A stretch of 45,482 nt of DNA from Eubacterium sp. UBA3279 (GTDB lineage Bacteria > Bacillota > Clostridia > Lachnospirales > Lachnospiraceae), in the NCBI GenBank assembly GCA_002361775.1, contig DETV01000046.1, positions 1 through 45,482 of the forward strand. The letters are read 5' to 3'. Below are positions 7,155 through 16,048 of the stretch, piece by piece. The position numbers and the translations under genes are program-made. The notes under the pieces were generated by a model. That model saw only the letters and a list, made by a program, of their open reading frames with translations. It had not been told where the DNA came from and did no database searches. Numbering within the stretch: the stretch's first letter is position 1; each line of letters begins with the position of its first letter.

Positions 7155-7640
7155 TCAGATACCAAACATCTCCCTGCAAATCTTCTTCCCGCATGACGTT
7201 TTGAAAATATTCTGATAAGCTTTTATAGCTGCCTCTTTCGATGACCCTTCCTCCATAATATTAACCAGAAAATCAGCCTCTACCAATATCTGGTAATCCA
7301 TCTCGTTAATATTGCCATACGTATGATGATGGGCAATCAAATACTGAACCCGTTCGGATACATTGCGATCAAAGCCCAATTCTCCAAGCAGCTTTTCTGC
7401 AATTGCCGGACCTTCTTTTTCTTGTAATTTTCCATTGCAATTGCCATATTTTTCTTCACAGATATGAATCCCAATATCATGTGTCAAGGCTGCTGCTTCT
7501 ATAGTAAACAGACAATTTTTGTCTACTTTCTCCATTTCTGCTATTAACTTCGCATAGCTGTGTACTTTACAGAAATGTTGAATCCGCTTTGCGTCTCCCT
7601 TATATAATTCAATCATGGCTAAATGTAATTGATTAATCAT
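7155..7640 (-). CDS. HD-domain phosphohydrolase
   Basis: The 161-aa protein carries a metal-dependent HD fold: HSYAKLIAEME (first His), AAALTHDIGIH (the HD doublet), then YLIAHHHTYG and a later VEADFLVNI. All metal ligands of an HD hydrolase are present. I chose the ATG at 7640 because GAGGAGG lies nine bases upstream; a longer in-frame start at 7676 lacks this. The substrate is unknown; related small HD proteins act on nucleotides or phosphosugars. It is probably co-transcribed with the frlD/frlB-like genes downstream. Confidence 0.8.
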   Translation of the reverse strand: MINQLHLAMIELYKGDAKRIQHFCKVHSYAKLIAEMEKVDKNCLFTIEAAALTHDIGIHICEEKYGNCNGKLQEKEGPAIAEKLLGELGFDRNVSERVQYLIAHHHTYGNINEMDYQILVEADFLVNIMEEGSSKEAAIKAYQNIFKTSCGKKICREMFGI

Positions 7641-7717
7641 CTCATATTTCCTCCTCTTGCACATGTAATTAATCATAAGTCAAATATACAGCTTTTATAA
7701 AACTGACACAAACGACA

Positions 7718-7866
7718 TCATATAACATATTTTTCTTCATTTTCATCACTAATTTCAAAACCCGTTTTTTGATACATTCTTACAGCATAATTTGTCCTTT
7801 GTACAGAAATAGCAAAAGAATGAGTATATATAGTTACATATACATGCTGTTCAGGCTGATTGATGA
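7718..7866 (-). pseudogene. GNAT acetyltransferase, C-terminal remnant
   Basis: On the minus strand about 50 codons read as the classic end of a GNAT domain: TIYTHSFAISVQRTNYAVRM, then YQKTGFEISDENEEKYVI and TGA at 7718-7720. The motif V..N..A..MYxKxGFE is the conserved motif B/C-terminal strand of ribosomal-protein-type acetyltransferases. No start codon or upstream domain remains, so it is a truncated relic in the 600-bp gap between the HD gene and the aldo/keto reductase. Confidence 0.6.
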
Positions 7867-8239
7867 TTGAGATTTATCGTTTATTTATAACATTATAACA
7901 TAAAACATGGTCAACAGGTGAACTGATTCTGCTATTATTACTAAAAAAGTTATCGTTTTATTCTTACGTTTGATTCACCCGGGCAGATAATAAATCTGAC
8001 GTTTTCCGGTGCCGATGTTCATAGCCAGACTCATTGCGCTCTCTGTTACTGTTCACTCCGTTCACAGTAACCGCTCTCTTTCTTTCACAAATGGCATCAA
8101 ATATTCCGGTTTATAATTCTGTGTTATAATGATATAGTAAAGGTGATAATTATTCTTTCTGTACTTTCGGAGTTCTCCCACGCTTGCTTTGCAGCAAACT
8201 CCGCGAATACAGATTCATTGCAAAGGAGAAATTTCTATT
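7867..8239. other. non-coding gap with extended -10 promoter
   Basis: No convincing gene is visible. The gap has an inverted repeat GTTACTGT ... ACAGTAAC (about 8046-8072) and an extended -10 element TGTTATAAT (8122-8130) that could drive the aldo/keto reductase with a leader of roughly 100 nt. No good -35 is visible. Confidence 0.4.
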
Positions 8240-9160
8240 ATGAATGAAACGATTTTAGGCAACCAGCTGCGAAAGGTTCCTTCTATTGCAGTCGGATGTA
8301 TGCGGCTTTCCGAAAAGTCAAAAGAAGAGATGAACCATTTTATCCACTACGCGCTGGAGCAGGGAGCATATTTCTTTGACCACGCGGATATCTATGGCGG
8401 CGGCATGAGCGAGACTGTGTTCGGTGATGCATTTTCCCACGATCCGTCCCTGAAAAGGGAGGATGTTTTTCTCCAGTCAAAATGTGGCATCCGCCAGGGC
8501 TGCTATGATCTGTCAAAGGAATACATTCTGGAAGCTGTCGATGGTATTTTAAAGCGTCTCCGGACGGATTACCTCGATCTTCTGCTGCTCCACCGTCCGG
8601 ATGCACTCGTTGAACCGGAAGAGGTGGCTGCCGCATTTGATGTCTTGTTTGACAGCGGAAAGGTCCACCATTTTGGTGTTTCCAACCATAAACCAATGCA
8701 GATCGCACTCCTGCAGAAGTATGTCCGCCAGCCACTGGTTGCCAATCAGGTACAGTTCAGCATTCCGGTTTCCAACCTGGTTGCAAATGGGATGGAAGTC
8801 AATATGGAAACACCGGGTTCTATCGACCACGACGGAAGTCTGCTTGACTACTGCCGTCTCCACGACATTACCCTTCAGGCATGGTCTCCCTTCCAGATGC
8901 CTGCATGGAAGGGCTGCTTCCTCGGAAGTGACAAGTACCCGGAACTGAATCAGAAACTTCGTGAGCTGGCCGAGAAATATCATGTCAGTGATACTACAAT
9001 TGCAGCAGCATGGATCTTACGCCATCCGGCGAATATGCAGCTTATCACAGGAACTGCAAGCGAAAGCCGTCTGAGAGAAATTATTGCAGCATGTGATATT
9101 TCAATGACACGTAAGGAATGGTATGAACTGTATCTGGCAGCAGGACATCCGCTTCCGTAA
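8240..9160 (+). CDS. aldo/keto reductase (YdhF-like)
   Basis: The 306-aa TIM-barrel NAD(P)H-dependent oxidoreductase is complete. The catalytic tetrad of the AKR family is present: Asp47 (YFFDHADIYG), Tyr52, Lys81 (LQSKCGI) and His118 (DLLLLHRPD). The C-terminal ITGTASESRLREIIAACD segment is the typical cofactor phosphate-binding end. It resembles the E. coli YdhF subgroup. I chose ATG at 8240 (AAAGGAGAAATTTCT upstream) over an in-frame start 17 codons earlier that has no ribosome binding site. It is a single gene ended by a terminator hairpin at 9272-9315. Confidence 0.92.
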   Translation: MNETILGNQLRKVPSIAVGCMRLSEKSKEEMNHFIHYALEQGAYFFDHADIYGGGMSETVFGDAFSHDPSLKREDVFLQSKCGIRQGCYDLSKEYILEAVDGILKRLRTDYLDLLLLHRPDALVEPEEVAAAFDVLFDSGKVHHFGVSNHKPMQIALLQKYVRQPLVANQVQFSIPVSNLVANGMEVNMETPGSIDHDGSLLDYCRLHDITLQAWSPFQMPAWKGCFLGSDKYPELNQKLRELAEKYHVSDTTIAAAWILRHPANMQLITGTASESRLREIIAACDISMTRKEWYELYLAAGHPLP

Positions 9161-9177
9161 AGATTTTGGCACGCCCC

Positions 9178-9474
9178 AGAACGTGTCTGAAATATAGATT
9201 TCATGCTCTTTTCGATATTTCCGTACCAATCAAAATTGATCCACCGGATCAATTATTGATATGCAACGCAAAAAAAGCATTTCTGTCACGGTTTTTGCCG
9301 CCAGAAATGCTTTTTGTTGCTTTCCCTGTTTGTACGGGTTCCAATAGACCTCTTTTACTTATAATCGTTTATCCGAATGAGGGCGGCGTAGCGGGCTACG
9401 GCAACCGAACGACGGTAAAATATACCGCAAAGTGAGGCTTGCAGATTGCGGAAATGATTTTTCAGACACGCTCT
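9178..9474. mobile_element. candidate TIR element AGARCGTGTCTGAAA
   Basis: AGAACGTGTCTGAAA (9178-9192) and TTTCAGACACGCTCT (9460-9474) are inverted repeats matching at 14 of 15 positions and bounding 297 bp with no gene. No target duplication is visible, so it may be an old or truncated miniature element. It contains the aldo/keto reductase terminator. Confidence 0.45.
9272..9315 (+). terminator. bidirectional terminator after aldo/keto reductase
   Basis: AAAAAGCATTTCTG (9272-9285) pairs perfectly with CAGAAATGCTTTTT (9302-9315). Flanking A and T tracts allow termination in both directions. Confidence 0.8.
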
Positions 9475-9523
9475 AGCAATCTTAAAGCACCGAAGAGCAT
9501 GATCTTTTGCCTCCCTTGTATCC

Positions 9524-10171
9524 TTATATTGCATATGGATTGTACAGGAAAAAGGTTCCAAGAAATGCCAGCGCCACATAGATAGTCGGCTCCCATTTTC
9601 TTTCAGCCATTGTAACTGAATAGTTACCAGCCATTTTACATTTCTCCCCACAATTCTTTCCTGCACTTTTCCTGGTTATAAACCATATCACATATCCAAG
9701 ACATGCACCTGAAGTATTTGCAATCAGGTCATCAATATCTGTTGCACGTCCGTTGAAAATCTGAGAACATTCGATCAACAAGGATACGGCAAATCCCAAC
9801 CTCACCGTATACCTGACACTTTCACATTTTTTCCAGATGCATGGTGTCACAATTCCAAGGGGCAAAAACATTACAATATTTAACCAGAACCCTATGCCCA
9901 GGTCAGCAAAAGGTCTTAAGTTAACTCCACCTCGGATCCCCGGTCTTATAATATCCGCCAGCAGACCAATTCCTGTTACTTTGAAGACTGCCCACAAGTA
10001 CACCAGAAAAGCATATACACCAACATAATACTTTGCCGGCATTTTTTTCATGTTACTCTTTGCTTTTATCTTCATAACTCCCTGATATATGAGACACGGC
10101 AGCAATACAGTGATAAGCAGGTATATATTATATACCCCATCGTCGATCAGATAACTACACAATAACTTCAT
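9524..10171 (-). CDS. VanZ-like membrane protein
   Basis: The 215-aa protein has several hydrophobic helices (residues ~12-32, 50-70, 95-115, 125-145, 155-175, 190-212) and the VanZ-family core NLRPFADLG, FWLNIVMFLPLGIVTP, SLLIECSQIFNGRATDIDDL. VanZ proteins are membrane proteins linked to teicoplanin resistance in enterococci, but most homologues are of unknown role. The C-terminal 35 residues are encoded across a 16-bp palindrome GTAACTGAATAGTTAC (9612-9627) resembling the ends of the MITE at 5007, so the tail may have been altered by an insertion. Confidence 0.8.
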   Translation of the reverse strand: MKLLCSYLIDDGVYNIYLLITVLLPCLIYQGVMKIKAKSNMKKMPAKYYVGVYAFLVYLWAVFKVTGIGLLADIIRPGIRGGVNLRPFADLGIGFWLNIVMFLPLGIVTPCIWKKCESVRYTVRLGFAVSLLIECSQIFNGRATDIDDLIANTSGACLGYVIWFITRKSAGKNCGEKCKMAGNYSVTMAERKWEPTIYVALAFLGTFFLYNPYAI

Positions 10172-10289
10172 CGTTTTTCTCTCTTTCTTTTATGATTCGA
10201 GAGGAGTTTATCAGATACGTCTTAATATCCTGTGGATGATATTCTTAAGTTTTTTTGAATCTGTTGTTATCATGGATTTTTATCAGATT

Positions 10290-11150
10290 TTAATGCAGCG
10301 CTTTTTTAGGGCAGGACTTCGTGCATTCGTAACAGAGAATGCATTCTGTCCCATTTTTACGTTTGCGGGTTTCTTTGTTGACCTCCACGTTCATAGGACA
10401 TACCTGCAGGCATTTACCGCAGTGGACGCATTTCCTCTCGTCGCAGTGAACGCGCAGCAGGGAAAAATAGCTCATAGGCTTGAGAAATACTGTGACAGGA
10501 CACAGGTATTTGCAGAACGCACGGTTATCCTTGAAAATTAAGGCAAGCGTAATTCCGGAAAGGTAATAAAACGCATTTCCGGCAAGGAACATCCAAAACA
10601 TGATTTTCTCCAAATGTGTGACCTCCATCAGAAACAGCGCTGATACCAATGCCAGCGACAATAAAAACATCACATAACGCAGAATCCCCAGCTTTTCCTT
10701 TCGTGGCTTCTGCGGCTGTTTGTATGGCAGAAAATCCAGCACCATGGCTGTCCAACAGGCGTAACCGCACCAGCCCCGTCCGAACAGCAACGGACCAAAG
10801 ATCTTCGCCACTGCATAATGGATAGTCGCCGCTTCAAAAGTACCGAGAAACAGATAATACCAGAACCCCTCAATCTGCATATTCTCCCGGGAAAACACGC
10901 CGAGGTAAAGCAGCATATAGCACCCAACCGCCAACTGCACAAAATGCCGGGCATAGCGTTTCCCGGCAGTAAAGAGTGCTGTCCCCAATGAGAGGCAGCA
11001 GCCTATATAACTGAAGTTCAGCAGATAAAACAGGTTGTTCTTTGTGAGCCATAGTGTGATCGCTACTGCTTCAAACAGCAAAAACAGCAGAATCGACACA
11101 AGATATTTTGAAAATCCACTTCTATTTTTCGTCGTTGTTCTTTTCTCCAT
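10290..11150 (-). CDS. polyferredoxin-type 4Fe-4S membrane protein (NapH/NosR-like)
   Basis: The 286-aa protein has about five or six membrane spans in the first 210 residues with two conserved cysteine motifs near the membrane (GRGWCGYACWTA and FCKYLCPVTVF), followed by two ferredoxin 4Fe-4S clusters (CDERKCVHCGKCLQVCP and CILCYECTKSCP). This matches the NapH/NosR/RdxA group that passes electrons across or along the membrane. No partner reductase lies nearby, so the acceptor is unknown. It lies 50 nt downstream of recD2 on the same strand and may be co-transcribed. Confidence 0.88.
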   Translation of the reverse strand: MEKRTTTKNRSGFSKYLVSILLFLLFEAVAITLWLTKNNLFYLLNFSYIGCCLSLGTALFTAGKRYARHFVQLAVGCYMLLYLGVFSRENMQIEGFWYYLFLGTFEAATIHYAVAKIFGPLLFGRGWCGYACWTAMVLDFLPYKQPQKPRKEKLGILRYVMFLLSLALVSALFLMEVTHLEKIMFWMFLAGNAFYYLSGITLALIFKDNRAFCKYLCPVTVFLKPMSYFSLLRVHCDERKCVHCGKCLQVCPMNVEVNKETRKRKNGTECILCYECTKSCPKKALH

Positions 11151-11200
11151 CGCTTGTTTTCTTCTTTCTTTTTAATACTCCGGAAGCCGAGCCACCTTTA

Positions 11201-13534
11201 TTAATTTCCATAGTCACTTCGATTCTCTGCGACCATCCGCGTACCCTCTGCCGTACCGGAAAAGTCCGGATAATAAATCTTCGCAGGTTTCTTTACCTGA
11301 ATCTGACCGGCTAGTCGTTCCTTAAGAAGTGTATTTCTCCTGGTTACGGTTACATTCCGTACTGCATAAGCCAGTGCCTTCTTCGTTCCGACCATAACAA
11401 GTATCCGCTTTGCTCTGGTAATCCCGGTATAGATCAGGTTTCTCTGCAGCATAACAAAATGGTTCATCAGCACCGGCATGACCACGATGGGATACTCTGA
11501 GCCCTGCGCTTTATGGATAGTCGTCGCATATGCATGTACAAGTTCATCCAACTCGGTAGCATCGTACTCGATGCTTCGTCCGTCAAAATTCACCAGCAAT
11601 GTACGATCCTGTAAATCAACGGACTCTATGATACCGATATCTCCATTGAAAACTTCCTTGTCGTAGTTATTCTTGATCTGCATAACCTTATCATTTGGCC
11701 GGTAGACAAATCCGCTTCTGCGAAGTCCCTCTCCCTTTGGATTCAGAGCTTCCTGCAGTGCCATATTCAGATTTGTAGCACCTACTACACCCCTCTGCAT
11801 AGGTGTCAGCACCTGGATCTGACTGGTTGGTGTCCGATAATATCCCGGGAGCTTCTTATTTACCAACTCTACGATCAATCTTGCCGCATCTTCCGGATCC
11901 TCCTTCGTCATAAAGAAAAAGTCCGTACTCTTTCCGTTGGAAGTATCCGGCATCTCTCCCGCATTGATCTTGTGGGCATTCATGATGATCCTGCTGGTCT
12001 GCGCCTGCCGGAAGATCCTGGTAAGACGAACAACCGGAAATACTTCAGAGTCGATCATATCCCGAAGCACGTTACCGGCACCAACCGATGGAAGCTGATC
12101 AATATCTCCTACAAGGATCAGACGCATATGGGGAGGAATGGCTTTCATAAGTGCATTCATCAGCACAATATCGATCATGGAACATTCATCCACGATCAAT
12201 ACATCACCTTCCAAAGGTGTCTCCTCATTTTTCTGATATCCTTCCGGCGGTTTAAACTCCAGTAGCCGATGGATTGTCCTGGCTTCCAGTCCGGTGGCTT
12301 CTGTCATTCTCTTGGCTGCCCGTCCCGTAGGCGCTGCCAGCAATATGCGCAGTCCAAAGGTACGGTATGCAGCGATAATTCCCTGGGTTGTGGTGGTCTT
12401 TCCGGTGCCAGGTCCACCGGTCAGTACCAGAACCTTCGCAGTGGCCGCCCGCCGGATCGCCTCTGCCTGAACCTGGTCATATTCCATATTTACAGCCTTC
12501 TGGATCTTCTCCACATCAACAGACAACTCTGAATTGCCGGTTTTCTGTCGGGCTCTCATCAAAGATACCCAGAGCCTGTCTCCTGCCGGTTCCTCGGAAA
12601 GTTTCTTCAGTTTATTGGCAACACCCACCTCTGCGTAATAAAATGGCGGCAGATAAATGCATTCTCTCTCAACCTCTTTTGCTGCATCTTCCGGAATAAC
12701 CTCATCCGGCGCAAACTGAGGAACCATGATCTTCTCGCGGATCAGTTCCTCATCTTTTAGCATCTGATCCATGGTCATAATGATACTGGTGTCCTCCGCC
12801 TCCAGAAGCTCCAATGCCTTCCTGATCAGCTGTTCACGTTCCGCATAAACATGACCTTCGTCTGCCAGTTCACTCAAAGTATACATGATACCGCTTCGCA
12901 ATCGGATAAATGCTTCTTTTCCGATTCCCAGCTTCATGGCTATACTGTCTGCAGTTTTGAATCCGATACCCCAGATATCATCTGCCAGGCGAAATGGGTT
13001 CTCTCTCACCTTTTGGATGCTTTCATTGCCATACTGACGATAAATCTTAGCAGCAAAGGCGGTGCTGACCCCATGATCCTGCAAAAACAGCATGACATTC
13101 TTGATTTCTTTTTGCCTTTCCCAGCTCTCAGCAATCTTATCGACACGTTTCTTTCCAATACCTGGGACTTCCAGGAGTCGCTTTACATCGGTTTCGATAA
13201 TCTCCAGTGTATCCGTGCCAAACTGCTGAACAATCTTCCTGGCAAACTTAGGCCCCACACCTTTGATCAGACCGGAACCCAGATATTTTTCAATGCCAAA
13301 AACAGTGGCAGGCATGGTTTCTTCCCAGCTTTCTGCCAGGAACTGTCTGCCATATTTCGCATCCACCTTCCAATTCCCATCAATCAGAAGTACTGAGCCA
13401 ACGTTGACATCTACCAGATTACCTACAACTGTCACCAGATCATTATAGTTTTTAACGGCACATTTCAATACAGAATACCCGTTTTCCGGGTTCTGATAAG
13501 TAATACGCTCTACAACGCATCGTATCTTGATCAC
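11201..13534 (-). CDS. recD2: ATP-dependent RecD-like DNA helicase RecD2
   Basis: The 777-aa SF1B helicase has the full RecD2 layout: an N-terminal OB-like region (1-75), tandem helix-hairpin-helix motifs (GLIKGVGPKFARKI at ~89-102; VPGIGKKRVDKIAES at ~123-137), then the motor with Walker A GGPGTGKT (373-380), Walker B VLIVDECSMID, motif III GDIDQLPSVGAGN and the C-terminal AYATTIHKAQGSEYP and YTGITRAK motifs. It lacks RecBC partners, as is usual for RecD2 of Firmicutes, where it acts in DNA repair and replication-fork processing. Length is normal. Confidence 0.95.
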   Translation of the reverse strand: MIKIRCVVERITYQNPENGYSVLKCAVKNYNDLVTVVGNLVDVNVGSVLLIDGNWKVDAKYGRQFLAESWEETMPATVFGIEKYLGSGLIKGVGPKFARKIVQQFGTDTLEIIETDVKRLLEVPGIGKKRVDKIAESWERQKEIKNVMLFLQDHGVSTAFAAKIYRQYGNESIQKVRENPFRLADDIWGIGFKTADSIAMKLGIGKEAFIRLRSGIMYTLSELADEGHVYAEREQLIRKALELLEAEDTSIIMTMDQMLKDEELIREKIMVPQFAPDEVIPEDAAKEVERECIYLPPFYYAEVGVANKLKKLSEEPAGDRLWVSLMRARQKTGNSELSVDVEKIQKAVNMEYDQVQAEAIRRAATAKVLVLTGGPGTGKTTTTQGIIAAYRTFGLRILLAAPTGRAAKRMTEATGLEARTIHRLLEFKPPEGYQKNEETPLEGDVLIVDECSMIDIVLMNALMKAIPPHMRLILVGDIDQLPSVGAGNVLRDMIDSEVFPVVRLTRIFRQAQTSRIIMNAHKINAGEMPDTSNGKSTDFFFMTKEDPEDAARLIVELVNKKLPGYYRTPTSQIQVLTPMQRGVVGATNLNMALQEALNPKGEGLRRSGFVYRPNDKVMQIKNNYDKEVFNGDIGIIESVDLQDRTLLVNFDGRSIEYDATELDELVHAYATTIHKAQGSEYPIVVMPVLMNHFVMLQRNLIYTGITRAKRILVMVGTKKALAYAVRNVTVTRRNTLLKERLAGQIQVKKPAKIYYPDFSGTAEGTRMVAENRSDYGN

Positions 13535-13601
13535 CTGATTTCACCACCTGTTTCTATCTTATATTTATTTCGGTACCTCGATTTACCAGACCGATATCGG
13601 A

Positions 13602-13787
13602 TTACTTTTTTGATATTGGAGCAATAAGCAATATAGCTGTCACCAGAGAATATATGCAATACAATATCCACGTAATTGTATTACTCCATGGAAAACCCGC
13701 TTCAGGGTGGTTCAATGCGAACACCACAAATACAATAGCAATTATCACCATTACCAGACCGATGGTTCTTGAAACTTTTTTATTCAT
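13602..13787 (-). CDS. small two-helix membrane protein, unknown
   Basis: This is a 61-aa protein starting MNKKVSRTIGLVMVI with two hydrophobic segments (residues ~8-26 and ~35-55) separated by NHPEAGFPWSN and ending ISKK. I chose the ATG at 13787 (GAGGGACG upstream) over a longer version. I recognise no family beyond a generic small inner-membrane protein. It stands alone upstream of recD2 in the same direction. Confidence 0.6.
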   Translation of the reverse strand: MNKKVSRTIGLVMVIIAIVFVVFALNHPEAGFPWSNTITWILYCIYSLVTAILLIAPISKK

Positions 13788-13829
13788 ATAATCACGTCCC
13801 TCTATTGAATTCCATTTACCATAGTACAA

Positions 13830-14220
13830 AATATTCCGTTTTCTTGACTCATTCTCTCTTCTTGTTTTATTCTTTTTTCAAGTTCCTAGAAGTAATCAGA
13901 AGCATTTCCCGGGGATGTAAGTAAGTTGACGTACTCTTGATTAAGATGTTCCATAAAGTGTTCCTGCCAGTCTGAAACACGCTCGCGATATAGGCTAACT
14001 CATTATAAACAATAAATGCTCTTGTTCTACTTATACTACCAAATTTCCAGTAGCATTTCAATTTGCATTACGTAATTTCTCTTGTGCTTTCGTTTTAACT
14101 GTTATCCAGCCGATATCAATCAACTGGCACATCTCATAGAATCTTTGATCAAGCAATAATAATATGTTCACCTGACGAGTTCTGTTATTTACCATGCACT
14201 TTTTTTCTCACACATAAAAA
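13830..14220 (-). other. gap with unrecognised decayed coding sequence
   Basis: A 45-codon minus-strand ORF (14195..14058) reads MVNNRTRQVNILLLLDQRFY and continues EMCQLIDIGWITVKTKAQ. Further down, in another frame, YRERVSDWQEHFMEHLNQEY and VNLLTSPGNASDYF appear, followed by an in-frame stop and ELEKRIKQ. Together these look like a frameshifted small protein, perhaps from a mobile element, but I cannot name a family. No intact gene is visible here. Confidence 0.3.
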
Positions 14221-14265
14221 ATAAAGCCACCAACCACCTATCGTTTAAGCAGTTTGTGGCTTTAT
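14221..14265 (-). terminator. intrinsic terminator after esterase pair
   Basis: ATAAAGCCAC (14221-14230) pairs with GTGGCTTTAT (14256-14265). On the minus strand it is followed by a T-rich run, about 90 nt downstream of the esterase stop. Confidence 0.75.
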
Positions 14266-14354
14266 ATCGCCTTGTATTTATTATCGGGGCGCGTCAGTGT
14301 TGCTTATATCTGAGTATAGCTAACTATTCGTGCAGACAATAATAACCGGACTTT

Positions 14355-15164
14355 TCAAGAATTACGTAGTCGGATTATATATTTGAGAAAATCAGTTATA
14401 TGTTCATCCCAATAATCCCATCCATGGATTCCTTTATGCTCTTCATACACATAATGATAAGGATTACCAACCATTGACTGGAAGAGGTCTCTTGTCTCTC
14501 TTGCTTTTTCTATCAAAAAATCTTCTGTTCCGCAAGTATGAAATATTCCTGGCAATTGAGGAAGATTTTTATTCTTTTGAGCCATGTAAAAGGTATCCTC
14601 GGCAGTTCCAATCCAATCTTTTCCTCCATATTTCATAAAATTCATTAGATTCCATTTATCATCATCAAACATTCCACTATTGTTAGGCATCGGTTTTCCT
14701 CCATTTGCCCCCGCTGAAAAGCAACCAATCGCTGCATAACGATCTGGATTGTTTATTCCGATTTTCATTGCCCCATATCCACCCATGGAATTTCCTGCAA
14801 CATAGTTATCTTCCCTTTTCTCAGATAATGGGAAAAACTGACGCATTAAAACTGGTAATTCCTCAACAATATATGTATAAAATGCTCCTCCATGAGCCAT
14901 ATCGGTGTAGGAACTCAGATGAGCGCTCGGCATTACAACAGCGATTCCCAAGGGAGCAACATATCTTTCAATGGATGTTCTTCTTTGCCAGGTAGTCTGA
15001 TCATCCGTTGCTCCATGTAACAACCATAACGTTGGATATTTTTTATCTGTTTTTTCACCGGATTCCATTCCAATCTCATTTTTCACTGGTTGCGGTAAAA
15101 TCAAATCTACCCCCACAGCCATATGAAGTGCTTGGCTGAACAATTCTACTTGCATGAATGCCAT
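14355..15164 (-). CDS. EstA/S-formylglutathione hydrolase-like esterase (copy 2)
   Basis: This 269-aa alpha/beta-hydrolase of the tributyrin esterase / S-formylglutathione hydrolase group has the nucleophile elbow GNSMGGYGA with Ser126, the LLHGATDD oxyanion region, the acid in CGTEDFLIE and the catalytic His in HGWDYW. It has no signal peptide. I chose ATG at 15164 (GGAGGTGGCGCAAC upstream); the longer version would reach far into the preceding gene. It overlaps the stop of the paralogous esterase upstream by 19 nt, so the two are translated as a pair. The natural ester substrate is unknown; acetylated or feruloylated glycans are possible. Confidence 0.88.
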   Translation of the reverse strand: MAFMQVELFSQALHMAVGVDLILPQPVKNEIGMESGEKTDKKYPTLWLLHGATDDQTTWQRRTSIERYVAPLGIAVVMPSAHLSSYTDMAHGGAFYTYIVEELPVLMRQFFPLSEKREDNYVAGNSMGGYGAMKIGINNPDRYAAIGCFSAGANGGKPMPNNSGMFDDDKWNLMNFMKYGGKDWIGTAEDTFYMAQKNKNLPQLPGIFHTCGTEDFLIEKARETRDLFQSMVGNPYHYVYEEHKGIHGWDYWDEHITDFLKYIIRLRNS

Positions 15165-15967
15165 GTTGCGCCACCTCCATTTCTGATTGCGTCTATCCAT
15201 TTCAGAATATCCTGAATCCAGATATCCCAATATTTCCAACTGTGATCTCCTTCGGACTCTGTATATGTATAATCATAATTAAGTTCTTGTAATTTATTTC
15301 TCATCTGACGATTTTGTTCTAAAAGAAAATCATCTATACCACACCACATATAAAATTTGGGCATCAGTACTTTTTCTTCAATTCTTTTTTCTGCCAACGC
15401 AAACAAATCATGTTCGCTTCCTCTAAATTCCTCGGGATTGCCAAAAATATCTTCTCCTAATGTAGGATAGAAATTATCATTGCTTAATCTATCACATATA
15501 TCCAAACCAAATCCTCCGGATAAACTGGCAATACCGGCGTATTTTTCCGGACAAGTAAGACCTAGTTTAAAAGCCCCATATCCGCCCATGGAATTTCCCG
15601 CCACAAAGCGGTCTTTTGTCTCCCCTGAAATACAAGGGAAAAAGCGTTCACACAATTCCGGCAGCTCCTCAGATATAAATGTAAAGTATTTAAACCCATA
15701 CTTCATATCTGTATACCATCCAAGATGTGCGTTTGGCATAACGACAGCTATTCCATGTTCTGCTGCATACCGTTCAATCGACGTATTTCTTGTCCAAATG
15801 GTCTGGTTATCCGTCATTCCATGTAGAAGATACAATACCGGATATTTACTCTGCTTTTCTACATGTCCGATCCCTATTTGCCCCTCTGTCTCCTGTGGAA
15901 GAATTACTTCCATCTGGGAACTCATTCCAAGAACCTCTGAAAAAAAATCTACATGAATCAGAGCCAT
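15146..15967 (-). CDS. EstA/S-formylglutathione hydrolase-like esterase (copy 1)
   Basis: The 273-aa esterase is clearly paralogous to the next gene, with the same layout: LLHGMTDNQTIW, GNSMGGYGAFKLG with Ser126, acid in CGIDDFLLE (about residue 212-213) and catalytic His in DHSWKYW (His242). I chose ATG at 15967 (GGGGTGGAAAAA upstream). The tandem pair with only moderate similarity suggests an old duplication with substrate divergence. It is divergent from a truncated AraC-type regulator that probably once controlled the pair. Confidence 0.88.
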   Translation of the reverse strand: MALIHVDFFSEVLGMSSQMEVILPQETEGQIGIGHVEKQSKYPVLYLLHGMTDNQTIWTRNTSIERYAAEHGIAVVMPNAHLGWYTDMKYGFKYFTFISEELPELCERFFPCISGETKDRFVAGNSMGGYGAFKLGLTCPEKYAGIASLSGGFGLDICDRLSNDNFYPTLGEDIFGNPEEFRGSEHDLFALAEKRIEEKVLMPKFYMWCGIDDFLLEQNRQMRNKLQELNYDYTYTESEGDHSWKYWDIWIQDILKWIDAIRNGGGATWHSCK

Positions 15968-16048
15968 TTTTTCCACCCCTCTTTCTACTATACAATTTTG
16001 AATTATTATCTTAAGCAAAATGATGTTAATTGGAAATCCTCGTCAAAT

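Noticed and set aside
11201..13534. RecD2 as part of a defence module
   Set aside because: It is a standard full-length RecD2, 8 kb from the OLD/Hsd operon and separated by other transcription units.
13867..14061. Minus-strand ORF of 64 aa
   Set aside because: Another frame in the same place gives a more protein-like sequence with a stop, so this is probably a shadow of a decayed gene.
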